From positions 1-42,190 of the forward strand of contig VGWC01000015.1 in the NCBI GenBank assembly GCA_016873775.1: 42,190 nt of DNA, written 5' to 3'. Origin of the DNA: Ignavibacteria bacterium (GTDB taxonomy: Bacteria > Bacteroidota > Ignavibacteria > UBA10030 > F1-140-MAGs086). The notes below the pieces were generated by a model that made no database searches, had not been told where the DNA came from, and worked only from the letters and a program-made list of their open reading frames with translations. Positions 41,336 to 42,190 of the stretch are shown in pieces. The position numbers and the translations under genes were made by a program. Within the stretch, counting starts at the first letter, position 1. Each line of letters begins with the position of its first letter.

Positions 41336-41721
41336 AATTCACGTTTCGACCGGACAGTCGTCTTATTGTTGTGAATGTACATTTGTTTGGCGAACATAAG
41401 GAAGAAATCGTCGGACGTTTTGCTCTCGATACTGGGGCGACCTATTCTTTGATAAATGTACATCGTGCAGTGCTTCTTGGTTATGACCCTGCGGCAAGCG
41501 AGAAACGTGTTCAAATAACTACAGGAAGCGGTATAGAATTTGCTGCACAAATAACAGTGAAAGAAGTTACTGCGCTTGGGCAAACACGCACAAACTTCCC
41601 GATTCTTTGCCATACGCTTCCGCCAAGCGCATTAGTGGATGGCTTGCTTGGCTTAGATTTTTTTAGAGACACGATTTTGAATATTGATTTTGTGAACGGT
41701 GTAATTACGCTTAACTCATAA
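41332..41721 (+). CDS. Retropepsin-like aspartyl protease (single domain)
   Basis: 129 residues. A retropepsin-like fold is indicated by the catalytic FALDTGATYSLIN (Asp33-Thr34-Gly35), the flap region ITTGSGIEF (62-70) and the second hydrophobic-Gly motif DGLLGLDFF (103-111). Single-domain enzymes of this kind must dimerise to make the active site. No signal peptide or membrane helix is present, unlike many bacterial retropepsins (for example RC1339/APRc or SpoIIGA-type), so it should be cytoplasmic. It overlaps the small partner gene by ATGA. Substrates are unknown. Confidence 0.82.
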   Translation: MKFTFRPDSRLIVVNVHLFGEHKEEIVGRFALDTGATYSLINVHRAVLLGYDPAASEKRVQITTGSGIEFAAQITVKEVTALGQTRTNFPILCHTLPPSALVDGLLGLDFFRDTILNIDFVNGVITLNS

Positions 41722-41731
41722 ACGACTAAGC

Positions 41732-41861
41732 GCGCGTTTGCATTTATACACAATGATGACGAATTTTATTTTGGAGAAGTTGTAGAATGTGTTTCTCACG
41801 CGAAGACGCTAAGTCGCAAAAAAGTTTTCTTTGTTGTCTTTGCGGCTTTGCGAGAGAGATT
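41732..41861. repeat. Direct-repeat copy 2: duplicated S9 gene end plus CTCTCGCAAAG-type repeat
   Basis: Bases 41732-41783 repeat the last 52 bases of the S9 gene region, including the in-frame words for MTNFILEKL, but end in TAG where the gene has TGA. The CGCAAAG repeat follows with a few changes (TTTCTCACGCGAAGACGC; the right arm TTTGCGAGAG is kept). Confidence 0.9.
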
Positions 41862-41901
41862 AATTCAAAATATTTTCAAGAACATTTTAACTAAATACTG
41901 T

Positions 41902-42135
41902 ATGCCTCTCCTCGAATATCGCTGCAACGATTGTGAACAAACGTATGACGTTCTCCATTTAACACGCGAGAAGAAAAACGATATTGTTTGTCCGACGTGC
42001 GGCTCAAAGAAACACAAGAAATTATTTTCTACACCAAGTGTTGCTGTGAGCGAACATTCATCCCATCACGTTTCTCCGCAAAAGAATTTCAGCGGAGGAT
42101 GTTGCGGCGGCGGAATGTGCGGAATGAATAATTAG
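41902..42135 (+). CDS. FmdB-type zinc-ribbon protein
   Basis: 77 residues from ATG 41902; the frame is open 18 codons upstream, but the ATG gives the canonical start MPLLEYRCNDC. The zinc ribbon is C8-x2-C11 ... C30-x2-C33 (RCNDCEQTYDV, IVCPTCGSKK). The tail ends in a Cys/Gly-rich GGCCGGGMCGMNN. FmdB-family proteins were first named near formamidase genes and are mostly of unknown role. The start lies 40 bases after the duplicated repeat. Downstream bases to the window end contain TTGACA (42163-42168), a possible -35 box of the next gene. Confidence 0.85.
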   Translation: MPLLEYRCNDCEQTYDVLHLTREKKNDIVCPTCGSKKHKKLFSTPSVAVSEHSSHHVSPQKNFSGGCCGGGMCGMNN

Positions 42136-42190
42136 TTTCTGTTTCAACGTAGTTTCTTTTTTTTGACAAATTTCTTACACGGACTTTTTC

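Noticed and set aside
41902-42135. Cys/Gly-rich tail as part of a bacteriocin or selenoprotein
   Set aside because: The N-terminal zinc ribbon is a standard FmdB-type protein and such Gly/Cys tails are common in that family.

Overview
The window is a piece of an AT-rich genome from the Bacteroidetes/Chlorobi side of the FCB group, most likely an Ignavibacteria/Kapabacteria-type bacterium. The pointers are type IX secretion (T9SS) C-terminal sorting domains with the 'NYPNPFNP' signature, a PorV/PorQ-family barrel, a TonB-dependent receptor with a CarboxypepD_reg-like N-terminus, many lipoproteins, weak Shine-Dalgarno sequences and a tRNA without an encoded CCA. This placement is inference from protein families; no rRNA is present.

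Layout. 146-4468 (all minus): ispG, a rhomboid protease, a fossil of a hybrid histidine kinase, a hairpin-dense non-coding stretch and pgk. 4469-5075: a decayed gap with a possible ORF6N remnant and one tiny ORF. 5076-12331 (minus): a Cu(I)/Ag(I) efflux operon, in transcription order a Cys-rich secreted protein, cusC, cusB, a YtkA/FixH-like lipoprotein and cusA. 13082-22407 (plus): a six-gene outer-membrane operon (lipoprotein, lipoprotein, TonB-dependent receptor, secreted FlgD-like-tailed protein, PorV-like barrel, lamin-tail-like lipoprotein). Then tRNA-Gln(CTG) (minus), a membrane protein, an esterase, a lipoprotein, an M2 dipeptidase, a HigB/HigA pair and a TlpA-like thioredoxin. 27964-38680: a cluster of three large T9SS cargo proteins plus the fossil tail of a fourth. 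38739-42135: a DPP-IV-type S9 peptidase, a two-gene module with a retropepsin-like protease, and an FmdB-type zinc ribbon.

The most unusual theme is intergenic-type repetitive DNA. Palindromes and heptamer-periodic repeats of several families sit in the gaps of the copper operon, supply the last codons of CusB, and also appear to lie in frame INSIDE coding sequences: a ~120-bp heptamer block in cusA, a two-tier hairpin in the sorting domain of the 1406-aa protein, a near-perfect hairpin in the fossil sorting domain, and a GTAGAGA-type palindrome in the S9 peptidase. This resembles the palindromic elements described in Rickettsia genes, but with different sequences and apparently several families at once.

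A second strong signal is an 11-C homopolymer directly after the best Shine-Dalgarno/ATG in the window, upstream of the 1318-aa T9SS protein. At 11 C the ATG opens a 7-codon peptide; at 12 C (or 9 C) it would be in frame with the whole protein, a possible phase-variation switch. Recombination scars are also visible: a 73-bp mosaic at 38339-38411 built from the tail of one T9SS gene and the leader of another, and a ~130-bp direct duplication of the S9 gene end that brackets the retropepsin module.
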